64,000 nt of DNA from Valencia hispanica (GCA_963556495.2 OY747711.1:32006914-32070913), one strand, 5' to 3'. Counted from the first letter of the stretch, positions 11,080 through 24,806 are shown. Made by a program: numbers and translations. The notes: generated from the letters alone by a model not told the origin.

Positions 11080-12132
11080 TCAGATGTCTCTTATTACCAG
11101 TGGGGGCATGTGCAGAATACATCCAGTGTTAGTCCCAGGGGCCTGATGTAGTCCAAGTTTCGGTATTAGTTGTGACCCAATTCTAATTTGTGCTTTCAGT
11201 CTATCTGAGAAATCTCTAAACGGAGAGTCATTAGGTGTCGATGAGTCTGATGACAATGGGATACTTGAAGTACACTTTACAGAGCAGTGTACATCTTTAT
11301 TCACTGCTGGAAATGCTTGTTCTCTGTCAGTCCTTGCAGCTGTCTGGGCTGTTGATGTCAATGTTTGTTCTCTGATATTATCCACAGGCCGTGCTTCGAG
11401 GTCAACTCTTGGGTGCTTTATCAAGTGTTTATTAAGATAACAGAAAATATTTGAGGTCAACAGTCTCAGTGCAGCTCTATTAAGATAGTTTATCATAATA
11501 GTTTATCTTGAACAAGTGTTTTGCACATCAAAATATTTTAAAATTCTTAATAAATGGATCGATTTTTCAATAGATTTAATCTTCAGCCATTTATGGAGCA
11601 TGCGAGGTCTGCTTTACCTTTCATCATTTCCTTCAGGGACTGTTCCACTTATGAAGATGTTTATGTTAAGTTTATCAAGTCTCTGTAGCAGACCGGTGAA
11701 GTCTGTTTTGAGAATTTCAGATTGTTTCATGGCTATATCATTTGCACCTCTGTGGATAACAAGCTTTTCCAGCTTAGGGTGTTAGGGTGTCAGGATTTTT
11801 TCTGATAGTTCTCTCACTGTATTCTTGGGGCAGCTGATAACGCTAGTGTTCTGGCTACAAACATCTTCGATACCATTACTTGATCCGTCATGTGTAATGA
11901 GAGCATTAGCTGAGGGGGGGGGGGGGGGTCTTACTTTCTTATGTGTCTGCTTATGTAGATGGATTTCTCCTGGTAGCCTTGACTGGTCCCAGGGGCTGCG
12001 TTGTCTTTCGGGGAACTGAGGGCTGCGAATTTCCATTTCCATATCCATTGTTTAGATCTAAATGAATCTGTAGATGGTGTAGCTTCGTCTCGATTGTTTC
12101 AATTGTCTGGAGCAGTTTCTCAAAGTCCTCGT
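11080..12132 (-). pseudogene. LINE A ORF1 (SGNH-like domain), broken
   Basis: ORF1 of L2/CR1-type LINEs is an RNA-binding protein with an esterase-like (SGNH) domain. Here the N-terminus EDFEKLLQTIETIETKL (about 12,130-12,080) is followed by a deletion. Next come RSPWDQSRLPGE (about 12,000), the first domain block HDGSSNGIEDV, and TVRELSEKI. Further on are KLVIHRGANDIAMKQSEI (about 11,780-11,730), ISGTVPEGNDER, and the C-terminal part with PFRDFSDRLKAQIRIGSQL and PPLVIRDI ending in TGA (about 11,086-11,084). The block RGANDI keeps the ND pair that the 44-kb copy has lost. Two frame breaks (about 11,780 and 11,600-11,500) and internal stops kill it. Confidence 0.82.
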
Positions 12133-12590
<458 letters not shown>

Positions 12591-13053
12591 AATTGTATGT
12601 AAAGACAAATTTATGTGAATGACTACATGACCTTATTCTGATATCAACTAATTTGATTATCAGTGTTGATTAGTTTCTAACTGTATAGTATTGAAAGCCT
12701 TGTATTATTTTTATAGTAATGTCTTTACATATGTTATATTTTATCAGAGTGGAGGCGCACAATAGGCGGGTCTCTTGCCTCTTCTCAGCACAAATTTTAT
12801 TATATTGTTTTTTTTATGTATATATTACAGTATACTCTTTTATTTACTAAAACAGGTGAATGAAATGACTGCCTCCTTAAGATCTGTCTCACACTGTGTT
12901 CAGTCCTTGTCACGTAAACACCATAGCAGACCCGTACTGCATTCACAGTTCCATTGGAATGTCTGTTCTCAGGCGCAGGCCATATATAGGGATTATCGGT
13001 CTACATCACTCCCCGCTCTACTGGGCATGTCATCTGCAGAAGGAGACGCAATC

Positions 13054-13244
13054 ATGTCTTGTTGTGCTGTTGGTTGCACAAATTACTTTGAAAAAAACAA
13101 CAAAACGTGAAAGTTCTAGATAATTCCATTGACTCACACCCTTTTCAAGGCAAACAAAAGACGTCTTTGGTAACAAGCAATCAGAAGAAGCGATTGGAAC
13201 AATGATTAAAAATGAAACAATCTGCAGCGATCACTTCATATCAG
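13054..13244 (+). pseudogene. THAP zinc-finger exon remnant
   Basis: THAP domains are C2CH zinc fingers that bind DNA and are often found in P-element-type transposase genes and genes derived from them. From the ATG at 13,054: SCCAVGCTNYFEKNNKT, then stops, then RRLW.QAIRRSDW (the conserved Trp), then after a frame change NETICSDHFISG, the C-x-x-H-F block. Exactly after the Gly codon phase comes CAG|GTAAGC, a donor at the place where THAP genes often have an intron. Two to four stops and one frame change make the exon dead. Just upstream (12,980-12,990) is a TATATA motif. No later exons were found. Confidence 0.62.
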
Positions 13245-13784
13245 GTAAGCCTCCTTGGCTATCAAACAAGCTAACATCGCTAACAAACACTGCAACTCCA
13301 AGATAACCACAAATAACAATAGAAACTGGAGCTATGTAAAGGGTCGTTGTCACACTATTTGCCCGTGCATCCACGGTGTTAAAAAGGGCTGCCACAAACG
13401 ATTATTTTGATAATCGACTAATCACAGACTAATCGAGTCATGTTTAGATTGTATCTTATCGCAGCAGTACACAGCTGCTCTAATATAACCATCATTAGCT
13501 TCTAGCTTTCTTCTAGCTGCTCTAAGAGTTATGTGCTATCTAAAATCCTGACAATAAAGATAATAGATCATTCAACATTTATCAACTAATTATAAAATGA
13601 AACATTGACATTACAGCAGACACATGATGTGTGCTAGGGATAATGAAATTACCATCACTACTGTTAATGTTACAGCTATCAATACAAGTAAAACAACAGC
13701 ATCTTCAGTCAGAAACCTCATCAAAGCTGCTGTAATATAGACTGCTACAGAAAATCATTCTTGGTGGGTAAATACAACTGCAAT

Positions 13785-14335
13785 TAAATAAATAAATAAA
13801 TGTGGGAATAAATAAAGAAAATATTATTTATTTCCACATGTATTTAATTATTTATGTTCACATTTATTTATTTTCACATTTATTTATTTCCACATTTATT
13901 TATTTTCACATATATTTAATTATTTATTTCCACACAATTTTATTTTCTATCCACATTTATTTCTTTACTAACACATTCATTTATTTATTCCCTGAAGTGT
14001 ATAATAATGATGTGGGCATTTCTATTTTCAATTGTATTTACCCATTTATTTCCCCATTTATTTATTTATTGCTAGATTTATTTATTTATTTACATATGTA
14101 TTTTCAATATCATTTATTTATTCCTATATTTATTTATTTACAAATGTATTTATTTATTTCTGTATTTATTTATTTACAAATGTATTACCTCCTTTATTTA
14201 TTTCCACATTTATTTATTTATTTACAAATGTATTACCTCATTTATTTATTTCCACATTCCTTTATTTATTTATCTCCACATTTATTTATCTCCACATTTA
14301 TTTATTTATTTATTTGTTTTTTTTTTTATTTATTT
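13785..14335. repeat. TTTA-rich degenerate tandem tract, about 550 bp
   Basis: Units of TTTATTTA and CACATTTATTTATT repeat irregularly, with a strong strand bias (T-rich on plus). The long open frames through it are an artefact of composition. Confidence 0.85.
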
Positions 14336-14520
14336 TTTGTCAGATATGGCAGGGACAGTCCTCCATAGGGTACTACATTTGTTGTCGACAATTTTGGTCG
14401 TTGATGTCATCGTGAAGAATCGTGTCAGCACTAGTGTTAATAAACAAGTAATTCCTCTATTTGATTGGTGGTTACCTTTACATTCAGAAAATGTTAATCA
14501 TTAGTTTGTCTTAGCCATCA

Positions 14521-15809
14521 GAGGAGTCATCTGCATCGGCAGCAGCAGATCAACAGCAACGGCCAAGGCACTGGCCCAGGGTGCCCAGTGGAGGGAAGGC
14601 TGAGCCCCCCACCTCTACCCAAGCACTACCTGGAGAGTACCTAGACTGCCACAGCCAAACCACCGCTCCCGAGGCAGAGGGCTCCCACAGAGGAAACACT
14701 GGAAGGAAGATTAAAATAACAGGTTAAAATATTAAAATAAACAGTAGACAAATATGAGAATAGTAGATAGTAAAACACTGATCAAATTTTAACACTGATC
14801 AAATTTAGAATTATTTAGTGTAAAAGATTGATAAAATTTTATCAAGTAAAACATACAGAGCAATTAAGCAGATATTAATAAATAATAAATAAATTAAAAG
14901 CTTGGCTAAAAAGGTGAGTCTTGAGCCTGCTCTTAAAAACATGAACATTCTCTGCGGTCCTGAGGTCCTCAGGCAGCCTGTTCCAGAGATGAGGGCCATA
15001 AAACTGGAAAGACGCCTCACCATGAGTGAGTGACTTTTGAGATGACAAGGAGATGGCTGCCAGAGGAGGTCCGAGACCGTGAAAGTTCATTCGGTAAAAG
15101 CAGTTCTGAAAGATAAGAAGGCCCAAGACTATTAAGACACCTAAAAACCATTAAAATAATTTTTAAATTGATCCTAAAACATACATGGGAGCCAATGCAG
15201 TGATTTTAAGACCGGTGTAATGTGTTGCCACCTCCTGGTCTTCGTCAGAATACGTGCTGCTGAATTTTGTAGAAGCTGTAAACCGGATATACTCTTTTTG
15301 GGAAGACCAGAAAGCAGGGCATTACAGTATTCAATTCTACTGGTGATAAAAGCATGCATCAGTCTCTCCCTATTGGCCCGAGAGAGATTGGGGCAGATTC
15401 TGGCAATATTCTTTAGGTGATAAAAACCTATTTTAGTAATGATTTTAATGTGAGGGATAAAAGTCACCTCAGAGTCAAAAATCACGCCCAGGTTCTTCAC
15501 TTGTAAAGAAGGATTAAAAGACAGTAATTGTAGTTTTGGTAAAAGTTTATCTCTCTGAGCCTCAGGACCGATGACTAAAACTTCAGTTTTGTCCTGGTTG
15601 AGCTGGAGAAAGTTTTCTGCCATCCAGGATTTGTTGTCTAAAATGCATTTAAAAACTGCATCCATTGGCAGTGTGTCATCGGGAGACACTCTGTATCATC
15701 AGCATAACTGTCAAAGTTAACTCCATGTCTTCTGATGACACTGCCAAGAGGGAGCATATACATTTAAAAAAGAACTGGGACTAAAATTGAACCCTGGGGC
15801 ACAGGGTTC
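14521..15809 (-). mobile_element. LINE family B fragment
   Basis: Minus-strand match to the LINE B insertion at 9.0-10.7 kb. From 15,809 downward there is a damaged GVPQGS region, YADD-region remnants and MSPDDTLPMDAVFK. The ORF end follows at about 14,890, and then a 3' UTR with the GC-rich block (14,550-14,700). The tail after the UTR is missing, and the 5' side is truncated in the RT, next to AT-rich DNA. Confidence 0.85.
14875..15700 (-). pseudogene. LINE B reverse transcriptase, C-terminal half
   Basis: Shows [40 protein letters not shown] and, after a frame break at about 15,170, HLWNRLPEDLRTAENVHVFK and SRLKTHLFS. It is colinear with the copy at 9,033-9,987. It lacks the catalytic box in frame: the plus-strand text at 15,690-15,720 corresponds to a damaged YADDTQ region. 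Confidence 0.85.
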
Positions 15810-15829
15810 ATTCATTTATCCATCCATTT

Positions 15830-16500
15830 ACATGAGGCTTAGTGTCTCCTTCCTGCTAGAAAACCTCTAAAGGCGATGGTCCACTATGTAACATGATCAG
15901 TTGCTCAAACAATTTCAAGCTGAGATCTTTGGATGTGCAGTCCACGTACCATGTATCTAAAATTGAGGCAAGCCACAAAGAGTAAGCTTATTTTAGCCAC
16001 TAGTACATGGAATGTTGTTATTTTTGTGATAGCACATATCTCATGCTTGTAGGTGAGGGTTATCAGCGGGTGGATCAGTAAATTAAGAGCTCCTCTCCAC
16101 AGAATCAGCAGCTTAATGTGATGGAGAAGAGCGAGTATCCCAGTAATTTTTAGGGAGCGTGTTTTCTGGGGCTTTAGTCCCTGGTATGCTTTACCAAGAC
16201 ACATTGGCCTTAGGAGAAGGGATCAGACCAAGAGGAATTCAAACACCTCAATCCAGTAAAGCTGTGAAGATTGCCATACCTTGTGTGTAATAGGGAACCA
16301 GACTCATCCTCTTGTAGAAGTGAATGGAGGGGGTGCATGGACGGAGTCAGGCCCAAGAAGCCACAACAAGTTCGCTCTAGGGCACACCAACAGTAGGGAA
16401 AGATGCGGTATACTATTGTGAGTTGAGTGTCAGTTCAGGATGAATGCCTGGACATGCAGGGTCCTAGTGCTATAATCTGGCTCTAGTTGGTGAATTTCTC
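15830..16500. other. Degraded, unclassified repeat pieces
   Basis: Short blocks such as GTGAGGGTTATCAGCGGGTG and GGAGAAGGGATCAGACCAAG resemble parts of fish non-LTR elements that I have seen in similar form, but no reading frame survives. The family is left open. Confidence 0.3.
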
Positions 16501-19500
16501 CAAAATGCACAAATCATAATCAAGCTGCATTAGTTAAATCTTGCATTAAAGCTGCACTGCCATCCAGTTATGATCACAAGTTAAAGTTAACTTCGTGACA
16601 GGAAATAAAATGTACAGTATCCACAGGAGCAGATGGTGCTGTAGCAAACTTAAACATTTATACAGGAAACCTGTCATCTATTCACTGTGCTCGGCCTGGT
16701 TTTGCTTCCACATGTTTATTATCTCAACATTTGCAACAAGCTAGACATAATGGAAACACTAATATCAAAGGTGGGTTTACCTCTGATAACATGGGTCCTA
16801 TTCACTCGTCTTACCATAAACTTAAGGTAAAGGTGATCCATGAACATGTGTTTAATCCCACTGACAGGAATTCCTTATACTCTTTAAAAAAATTCTTTGT
16901 TTGACATTTTAGCCATTACAACCAGACAACATCTTGAATAATACAAACACCAGTTGTTTATAACAAGACTATCACAGTTATATATAAAAAAGATGGTAGT
17001 AAATATTTATAATCAGTAAATATAAATGAAACATCAATGAGCAGCTGACCGCATCAATAAAAATGAATTTAATCACAAATTTTAAATCAAAATTTCTTGC
17101 ATCATAATTACTTTCTGCTGATTGGCTGTGACGTGATCTGTGCCATAAACTTTCTTAATGAGTTTCAAACTGCTTCATTAATCTTTTTTTACACAACATG
17201 AATACGATGCTTTGCTGTATTTCCCTTTTCAAAACACATGTGCTTTTTAAAAAAAATTTTCACTGAACTGTCATACTGTAAGAAAACAGGTCAAATACAA
17301 AAATGTCTCAAGACATTAAACACTGATATGTGACACAAATTATTTCCTTGTAGTTGAATGTCAGGTTAAGGCTGCATGTGTGGCTAATTTTTTTCAATGT
17401 TTAACATCTAAACATGGCAGACTTGCATCTCTTTTTCCTCAAATTTATCTCAAAAGGATATGGAGATGCTGGGAAAATGCTAAATGTCTTGAAAGGCATG
17501 GATTGAGGTACCAAAGGGAGCCAACTGTTAAAAAGAGTCAGAAGATCTGCAAATTAAAGATTGTTGTTAAATAACTGCCTTTCCCTAAAAATTAGGCATA
17601 GTTTAATTTATTTTAAAGATGTCCATAAGTCTACAGAAAGATGTGCAACAGTATCCATAGATACATAACAAAATCATACACAGATGCATATCACTGACCA
17701 ATATATACAGGTAAACAGATTTCTTAACACATGGACAGTAATAATGCAGTATAGTCAGTGACTTGTTCTTTCTCCAAGTGAAGTCTCCACAGGTCTTAAA
17801 AAATGCATGCATTTATAAAACATTCAGTTGTTCCCATCAATACACCATATAGAGGTCATGTACTGATGCTTTTTAAGCTGTGATCCCTACGTTTCTGTAT
17901 TATAGTGATACATAAAGGATACTGTAAATCAACACTTCCTGACAAGAACAGTTCTCAAACAATAACACATATCAAATAAATATCCACATCAAGACTTGCT
18001 TCAGTTTTTCTCACAGATCAATACGGCTTCAAAGACTCCTATTCTTTGAATATATGGCATGTTTGGAACACAAACAGATAAAAAAAAGATTTTTTGCTGT
18101 TGTTTTCAGGGATCTGAGGAACAAAAGCATCAGGTGGAAAAAATATAAAGATGCAAGACACATCCAGCATCTTTGCTGTCAAGTGGCAAGGACAAAAGTG
18201 AAAGAAAGCACAAAAGAATGTCTGCAAAGTGCAGCGGCAGAGTGAGTGTTGTGAATGAAGAAGAAACCAGAGAAAAGAGAACCAGGAGAAAAGATCTAGT
18301 CGATTTAGAGTTTAGGTAAAAAAAAACAAAATAAACATTACATGTTTGCAATCTGGCTTGTAAAATAATGCTTCACCTTTTGGGAATAGAATTACTACCT
18401 TTAGATTTATAGTTATTTTAATGTCATTTCTCAATAATGAAATTCAGCTTATTCCTTGAAACATAGATGTGTAAATAGTTGGATAAACGAACAAGACACT
18501 TACAGTTTCACTCAAAGCCACTGTGACCCATCACTCCATAGCAAACATGGGATCCGAGCTGCTGTCTTTGTGATTTACCGGGGTGTCCTACCGTCAATGT
18601 TCTTCAGAGTTCTTGGGGCTTCAGATTGTTTAGTATCAAGACAAAGGACCTCATAGAAACCTGAAAGAAAAATAGGAAGAAATTTATAAATGAAACAAAA
18701 ACAATTTGGAAAATTATGCAGCACATCTTCTGTACCTCAGTATTGTAAGTTATCACAAAGAAAATAAAGCTGAATGCATCCGATGAAATGCAAAAAAAAA
18801 TAAAATAAATGGACAATATCACTACAGGGGATGTATTTTCTGCATTGTGTCATAATTGTGCATTGAATTCAGTCAGCTGACTGAGTGGGTGTGGATGTGA
18901 AGCCATCTGGATTCTGCCTGCTTCAAATCCACCTTTAACAAAGAAAACTAAAACCGACCTCTTCTTTTATTTTTTAATAAATACTAAACAGTTTATAGAA
19001 TCATTGTTTAGGTTACATTTTTTATATATAACACTTTTCAGATTTGTTTTACAAACTAGTCAAAACAACAAAGCCACCTATAAACATGGTTACAATTACA
19101 GACTTCAATGCATTTAGAATTTTATGCAATACATCAACAAAAAGAAGTTGTTGATATATCACATAATTGTGAACTGGAATGTAAATCTATTTTTTGTAGT
19201 ATTTCGGTGGGTGGAGGGTGGGGGCGTGGGGCTGGGGGTTGCAAAATAGCACAAATCCAGTCAAACTGGATGGACAGCGGCCGTAAACACAGATTTTCAA
19301 GTTCACAGATAGAGGGCGCAGATGATTTTTATTTTCATTTTTTAAAGTCAAACAAGCTCTCTTTATATCATGGCATCACACATAAAGTACCAAGTTGTTT
19401 TTTTAAGTGGTTTGATAATATCTACATTTTTTTGTATACTGTTGGGTTTGATCAAATTTTTTCCGGATGGCCAGGTTGTTTTGAAAACTGGTTCAAATTC

Positions 19501-20930
19501 CCTTGTCATTGCTAATTTTAAGAGGACAAATATGTAGATGGCATCCGTTAAGGGGTAAAATTGTTGCATATTTATGAGGAGCTCTACAGGGCAGATGTGA
19601 CTCACTTAAAAGATTAACTATATTGCAATCAAAAAATTTCTTCCCTTCTGCAGTGTAGTCACATTTTAGTTTTAACTTAGACTTCTAAACATTTGTTGGT
19701 TGTACTTGACTTTATTCAGGGTTTTTAAATAGAGCGGGCTACATACAAATGCATGCCACACTTTTCAATATTTTATTTATAAAAGCATAAAAAACATGCA
19801 TCACTTTTCTTACATTTCACAATTATTGGTTACTTTATGTTAGTCTGATGAAATTTACTGAGGTTTGTAGCTGTAGATGGACAAGAATATTTTAAATAGC
19901 ATCTTTTCAAGGCACCATTGTTTAATGATTAGTATATTTCTGTTTATACAAAAAAATATGATGATTTTGTCTTATTCGAGTCTGTGAGAAAGAAGGCACA
20001 GCCTCTTTAACCACTCACTACCATTCACCATTCACCCGTATGAGACACAAAGGGATATTGTAGCTCCTGTAACACGGCTAAGCCAAAACAAAAAAGAAAG
20101 TAGAGGTAAATTATTCAGTAGACTCAGCTGGATGACTCCCCTGACCTGAGCTGTGAGGACGTAAAAGAAGTACGTGAATAAGGTGGGAAAAACAGCTCTT
20201 TTTCCCATTTTGGGATTCGCTTTTCCAAATGCTTCAAAAAGCTGCTGCTGGCAGTGAAATATATGCAGAAAACTTTCCACTAAAAGCATCCAGTCAAACC
20301 CGGTACTGCTCAAGAGATCATTTATGAATAAGTCAGTAAAAATCTGTTCTGGAAGTTTAGTACAGCACCTATTAACACTGAAAACTTTAAACATGTTAGT
20401 TCTCTTTCATTTCTCAGAAACGAATTCTGAGTTTTGTTTTTGTTCGTTTGGGCAAATAATCTGGAGGACCACATAGAGATAATCCCAGAGGTTAATTGGT
20501 CCTTTAGACGGTAGAGACATTTACATTGCTAAGAGCTTGATATTTATATATTTTTAGACATTACTAATAATGTGCAGAATGACATATACCAATGCCATTT
20601 ATTTTATCTAATTTTCTCTAATTTTTTAACATGCCTTTAGGTTTTATTTCCAGTTACTATTATGATTGATAATACATGAAAAATGAATAATGATGTTACT
20701 AAAAAGATTTTCAAAGTCTCAATGGTTTCCCTATTTTACAATCTAACCAAATATAATGACACAAAGTTAAAGGACAGTTCCTTTGAGTGAAATAACAAAA
20801 ACTGTTATATACAGGAGGGAAATACATTTGATTTATTTGAAATATTTATAGAATGAACGGGCTGTTTTGCAGTTCGGCATTTGACCTCACGTTTCGGCAT
20901 ATGTCATCACTGAGTTCCAGCCAATTACCC
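16501..20930. other. No recognisable gene or complete repeat
   Basis: AT-rich DNA with scattered short open frames. One exon-like segment is listed at 18,110. A minus-strand open frame of 120 codons at 20,394-20,032 has no domain that I recognise. Confidence 0.5.
18110..18245 (+). other. Possible exon after a strong acceptor
   Basis: TTTTTTGCTGTTGTTTTCAG is a textbook acceptor. It is followed by an open frame of about 44 codons, basic and Cys-containing, ending in TGA at 18,243-18,245 with a possible donor (GA|GTGAGT) overlapping the stop. No family is recognised and there is no partner exon. It could be chance. Confidence 0.2.
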
Positions 20931-21030
20931 CCTTCTCTGAACTACACTCTCCAAGTCCCTCCACCCACGGCGTGTATTACAACCTAAACAACGAGAGCTA
21001 CGGTAAAAGGCAAACAACTAACCGACAACA

Positions 21031-21264
21031 TGGAGTCCAGACCGCATCGACACTGTCCTCCCCTCTTCCGAGCCACTGAAAAGCTTGTGGATGGACTTTA
21101 TTTATGCAGGGAATGTACCCGACCAACTCCCGAAGCGCGTGGTCGTTTGTGGCAAAATGTATTTTATTAACTTGGGACAACACAGCAGTGGATTCGCAGA
21201 TCGTCTTGAACTTTTACCAGGATCAATACCAACTCTCCCTGAACCAGCAAATATCCCTATATAA
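21031..21264 (+). pseudogene. THAP-like exon remnant
   Basis: One frame is open from 21,031 to TAA at 21,262-21,264. It reads LWMDFIYAGNVPDQLPKRVV, VCGKMYFINLGQHSSGF and ADRLELLPGSIPTL. This pattern (W-x-x-F, then V-C-x-x-H-F, then an N-L-G-Q-x-x-x-G-F tail and a VPTL end) resembles the THAP-related exon common in fish proteins, with Tyr-Phe standing in the His-Phe position. A GTAAGT follows at 21,265. The Cys-rich N-terminal half is not visible in frame, so the call is tentative. Confidence 0.42.
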
Positions 21265-21575
21265 GTAAGTAGCCTATATTTCCTAATGTCCTTCAGCTGT
21301 TATATACCAGTGTTTCCCAAACATGACGACTCTGTGGCGGTGCGCCACAGATTAAACTCCGACCGCCACAGATTCAACATCGACCAAAAATAAATCAATA
21401 AAAAAATCAACATCGAACGTCACATATTGCGTTTCGTTTTTCTTTTTTACGCTATTTAAAACACGCAGCGTATTCATTCTCTGCTCTCTTTTCGTCTCTG
21501 TCACTCACGCGTCTCTCGCACACACATACACATATGCCAGAAAAGGTCCTAAATAGGATAGCAATACAAGAACAC

Positions 21576-21576
<1 letters not shown>

Positions 21577-21618
<42 letters not shown>
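21577..21618. repeat. (CATA)n and (CA)n microsatellite
   Basis: Short CATA units run into about 15 CA dinucleotides. Confidence 0.95.
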
Positions 21619-21619
<1 letters not shown>

Positions 21620-21639
21620 CCCCTTCCCTCCGTGCACAG

Positions 21640-24600
21640 CACGTCTGTCTGGATCACCTGTGGAAGACGTGCTCTACCTTTCTGGTTCCTCCTCAGGTGC
21701 CTCGCCGTCCAGGTCAGATTCCGGATCAAATTGAAACGCCATTACATAGTTATAGTAGCCGATAACTGAGCCATTACTGTCGTGGTGAAGCTAGAGACGT
21801 AATGAGGATGGATGGATGTGTGAATGGATGATCAAATCTTTTATTAGGCCTGCAATCTGTAAACAGATTATTGTTCAACACACAATATAATTAGGCCTAA
21901 ACCTAATTACATTTCATACAAAGGGTAAAATTGGAATTTGGGCAATTTGTGGTGCGCAAATGCATGTCTGTCAATGTTTCATCAGATGCGGACGTTAGAG
22001 ACTCAATTGACAATAGAGGCGCATGGCTTGGGCCCCGCCCACCAAAACTCGGTCGTTCTGTGCTAATGCTAAAAGAAGGGCCTCCTAGTGGGGGCTGCAA
22101 TTCTACAACAAGGCTGAGTTACGGCTAACAATCCTTTGATAGAGTATTAAGGTACTTAGAGTGTGACTAAAAAGGGCCCAAACGTCGTGGGGAATTTCAT
22201 GCCAGGGGCACTTTAAAACACTTGAGACACTCTCTTTTAGCAAGAATGGAGTTTGGAAAACAACAATCCTTTGTTTAAAATGACTATTTTATCATATTGT
22301 CCGGAAAAACTTTGTTTGACATGACCTATTCATCATTAGAAGGATAATAACGTTAATATTGTTTTTGATTTGTATTTTACAAGTTTGGGTCTCTACAAAT
22401 ATTCCAGATACCTATTTAATTAATGATAATTAAAACAATCCAACCAGTCCAAATCTTTGTCCTCACCTTTTCTTGGAATTCAAATATTACTATATGTGCT
22501 CAGTTTTGGGTTTAATGTTATCTTTCTATTCCACTAGAATATCTTAGATCTGACGTCTGTGTTTCTTTGTGAAAAATCATCAGTTTTAGGTCCCCTCCTG
22601 CTTCGACTGATCAAATGAAAGTAAAAAGTGGTGACATGGAATGGTGCTGCACACACATGCCCAACTACCAGCTGGACAGGGATTATCCAAACATCTTATG
22701 TTTTAATGTAAGGAACCCATTTAAGAAAATCATGCAAGTATATCTACACAAACGTTGTTTCTTTTTCTGACTATTGATTGCATCCTTACAGACTTGTTAA
22801 CATGCTTGTCACATTTATTGGCACCCCTAGTAGCATGTATAAGTCTTAAAATAAACCCATCTTTTTTGGCTGCAGCATACACTCACATTGAAAATACTCC
22901 ATGTTAAGAAGTTTTTTTTATAAATTCCCTCAAGTAAAATGATCTACACTTGGAACAATTCCTTATGAATTATATGCTGAATTAGTTTTTCAACAACCAA
23001 ATATGTGGACTCCAGCAGTATTTTTAAAATGGGCTATCATTTTGATCTTTGAGAAGGATATTGATCAAAGACATATGATGAAATCCACACAGAAATGTGT
23101 TTCCTGACACAAATTCAACCTTCTTCCAAGCACATTTTAGACCTAAAACCTGTGGAAGCCCTTGGGGTGAGTTGCAGAGAAGAAGTGTAAGAGAGGATCC
23201 AGGACACTGGAGGGTCAAAAGAAAAGGTGCAAAGAGGAATTCTTAAAGAACCTTCCCTCTATTCTCAAACCTTGTGAAATGTTTCAGGAGGAGACTAAAT
23301 CCTGTCCAATATGAAAAAAGGGAGATATGATTTCAAAGTATTTACTGACAGTTTTAACACATTATCAGCTGTGAGTAAGAGAGGCCAGAACTTTACATTT
23401 ATTAGACAGGTTTTTAAATAAATATCCCAAATATAATGGTTCATTGTTTTTTTTTAACTCTTATATTATTATACTCTTATTTATATTATAAATAATCTAA
23501 ATAAATCTTTATTGTACTGTTCTTGTGATGTGAATCAGAAGTTGTGAAACTCCACCAGAGTTTCATATTTATTTTTGTTACAGACTTTAAAAAAGAACAA
23601 GAAAATTATCACATTACTCAAACTAACATTAACATATTAATGTCATTTTTTTCAGCTTCTTAAAATGTACACAACGAAATATTTTAAAAAAGCTAGAGAC
23701 CATAGAAGACTATCCCAGTGATACAGGACTGTTAAGTTAAAGGCATACTTTGAAAAAGTCACCCAGTCTAGCTGCTCTTTAAAGCAGAAGGAAATTATTA
23801 ATCCTGTAACTAAATCTGTCAATCAAATATGAATCATACTTTTAAAAGGCAGAAGGGTAATGTTACAGCTGTTTTCTGGTTTTGATAACAATCTGACCTC
23901 TGGGCTGAACTCCAGGTTATTTTGTTGACTCTGGCTCTTATTTTAAAAGGGTAAGGTTGTTACTAAGGGGGTTTAGGAAAGTTTTATTTAATAAAATATT
24001 TCAACAAGAATAATAATATTGATTAAAAATGGTATTAAAGTACACTATACTGATGCAATAATATGCAACAAAAATATTTTTTGCAGTTTAATGTGTTCTC
24101 ATGAATGTTGGAATAAAAACCCTGACCTATCCGGTGGCAGGTTTAAATTATAAGTTAAATAGTTATTCATACTGTATTTTACTTGCCATAAATCATTAAT
24201 GAGACTTTTTAAAGCCATTTTAGCACCATCCTTTTTTTCTCTCTTTAGTTCTGCAAATTTAGTCAAATAGGATGGCATGAGTTCAGTATTATATTATTAT
24301 GTATTATAGACATAACCACTTCCTGTCTGCTCTGTCCATTGAGTGAAAAGGAAAACATGGGGGTCATTAAAGTTTTATCTGAGTTCTGGCATCATCCAGC
24401 AATCCCAAAAGAGATATCAAATAAGTACTGTAGCTCACCATAGCTATGATGTAAATACTCAGTCTGGTTGGTTTTTCAGGATTATTCTAAATATGAACTG
24501 CTTGGCCAAATTATTAGTAATCCATGTACAAATAGGATGGGTGTTGTTCAATTCATGCAGTCAGCCTAAAACAGGAATATTGAGGTCATTTCCTGAAATG

Positions 24601-24760
24601 ATTATTCATGCTGGGACAATTATCTCTGATGGTCGGAGGTCAGTGTGGAAATTTTCACCAGTTAAGTTAAAGGGCATGTGTCATCATATTTTAGAGCCAG
24701 AAAACCTTCAAATACATTACAACTGGTGATTAGATTAGATTTAAAAAAAGAAAAATCTTC
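21640..24760. other. No recognisable gene
   Basis: Mostly AT-rich DNA. The block TCACATTTATTGGCACCCCTAG at about 22,808 and the following text to about 23,340 look like a decayed DNA-transposon relic, but I see neither end nor a readable transposase. Confidence 0.45.
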
Positions 24761-24770
24761 ACTGAAACAA

Positions 24771-24806
24771 ACATCCATCCATCCATCCATCCATCCATCC
24801 ATCCAT
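24771..24806. repeat. (ATCC)n microsatellite
   Basis: Nine tetranucleotide units. Confidence 0.95.

Larger units (their letters stand above)
5358..12132 (-). mobile_element. LINE family A (L2/CR1 group), old copy split by insertions
   Basis: The 3' end lies at 5358 with the tail GCAAAGCAAGGCAAGGCAAT (complement of the TTGCC tail). Segments colinear with the better copy at 43,788-49,062 follow in order: RT C-terminus (6099-5599), RT (6840-6259), linker (8517-8135), endonuclease (9037-8518, then 10,900-10,682), ORF1 (12,048-11,080). The copy stops at 12,132 in the N-terminal ORF1 codons (EDFEKLL), so its 5' end is missing. Three later elements interrupt it: 7053-7720, 7904-8126 and about 9038-10,680. 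Stops, frame breaks and an ORF1 deletion make it non-functional. LINEs of this group encode an ORF1 with an esterase-like domain and an ORF2 with endonuclease and reverse transcriptase. Confidence 0.9.

Noticed and set aside
13802..14415. Long Tyr/Leu/Phe-rich open frames (188 and 127 codons) looking like a membrane protein
   Set aside because: They are a by-product of the TTTA-rich repeat; the two frames overlap and have the same composition.
20032..20394. Minus-strand open frame of 120 codons
   Set aside because: No start context, domain, splice sites or repeat match that I can name; kept only as a remark.
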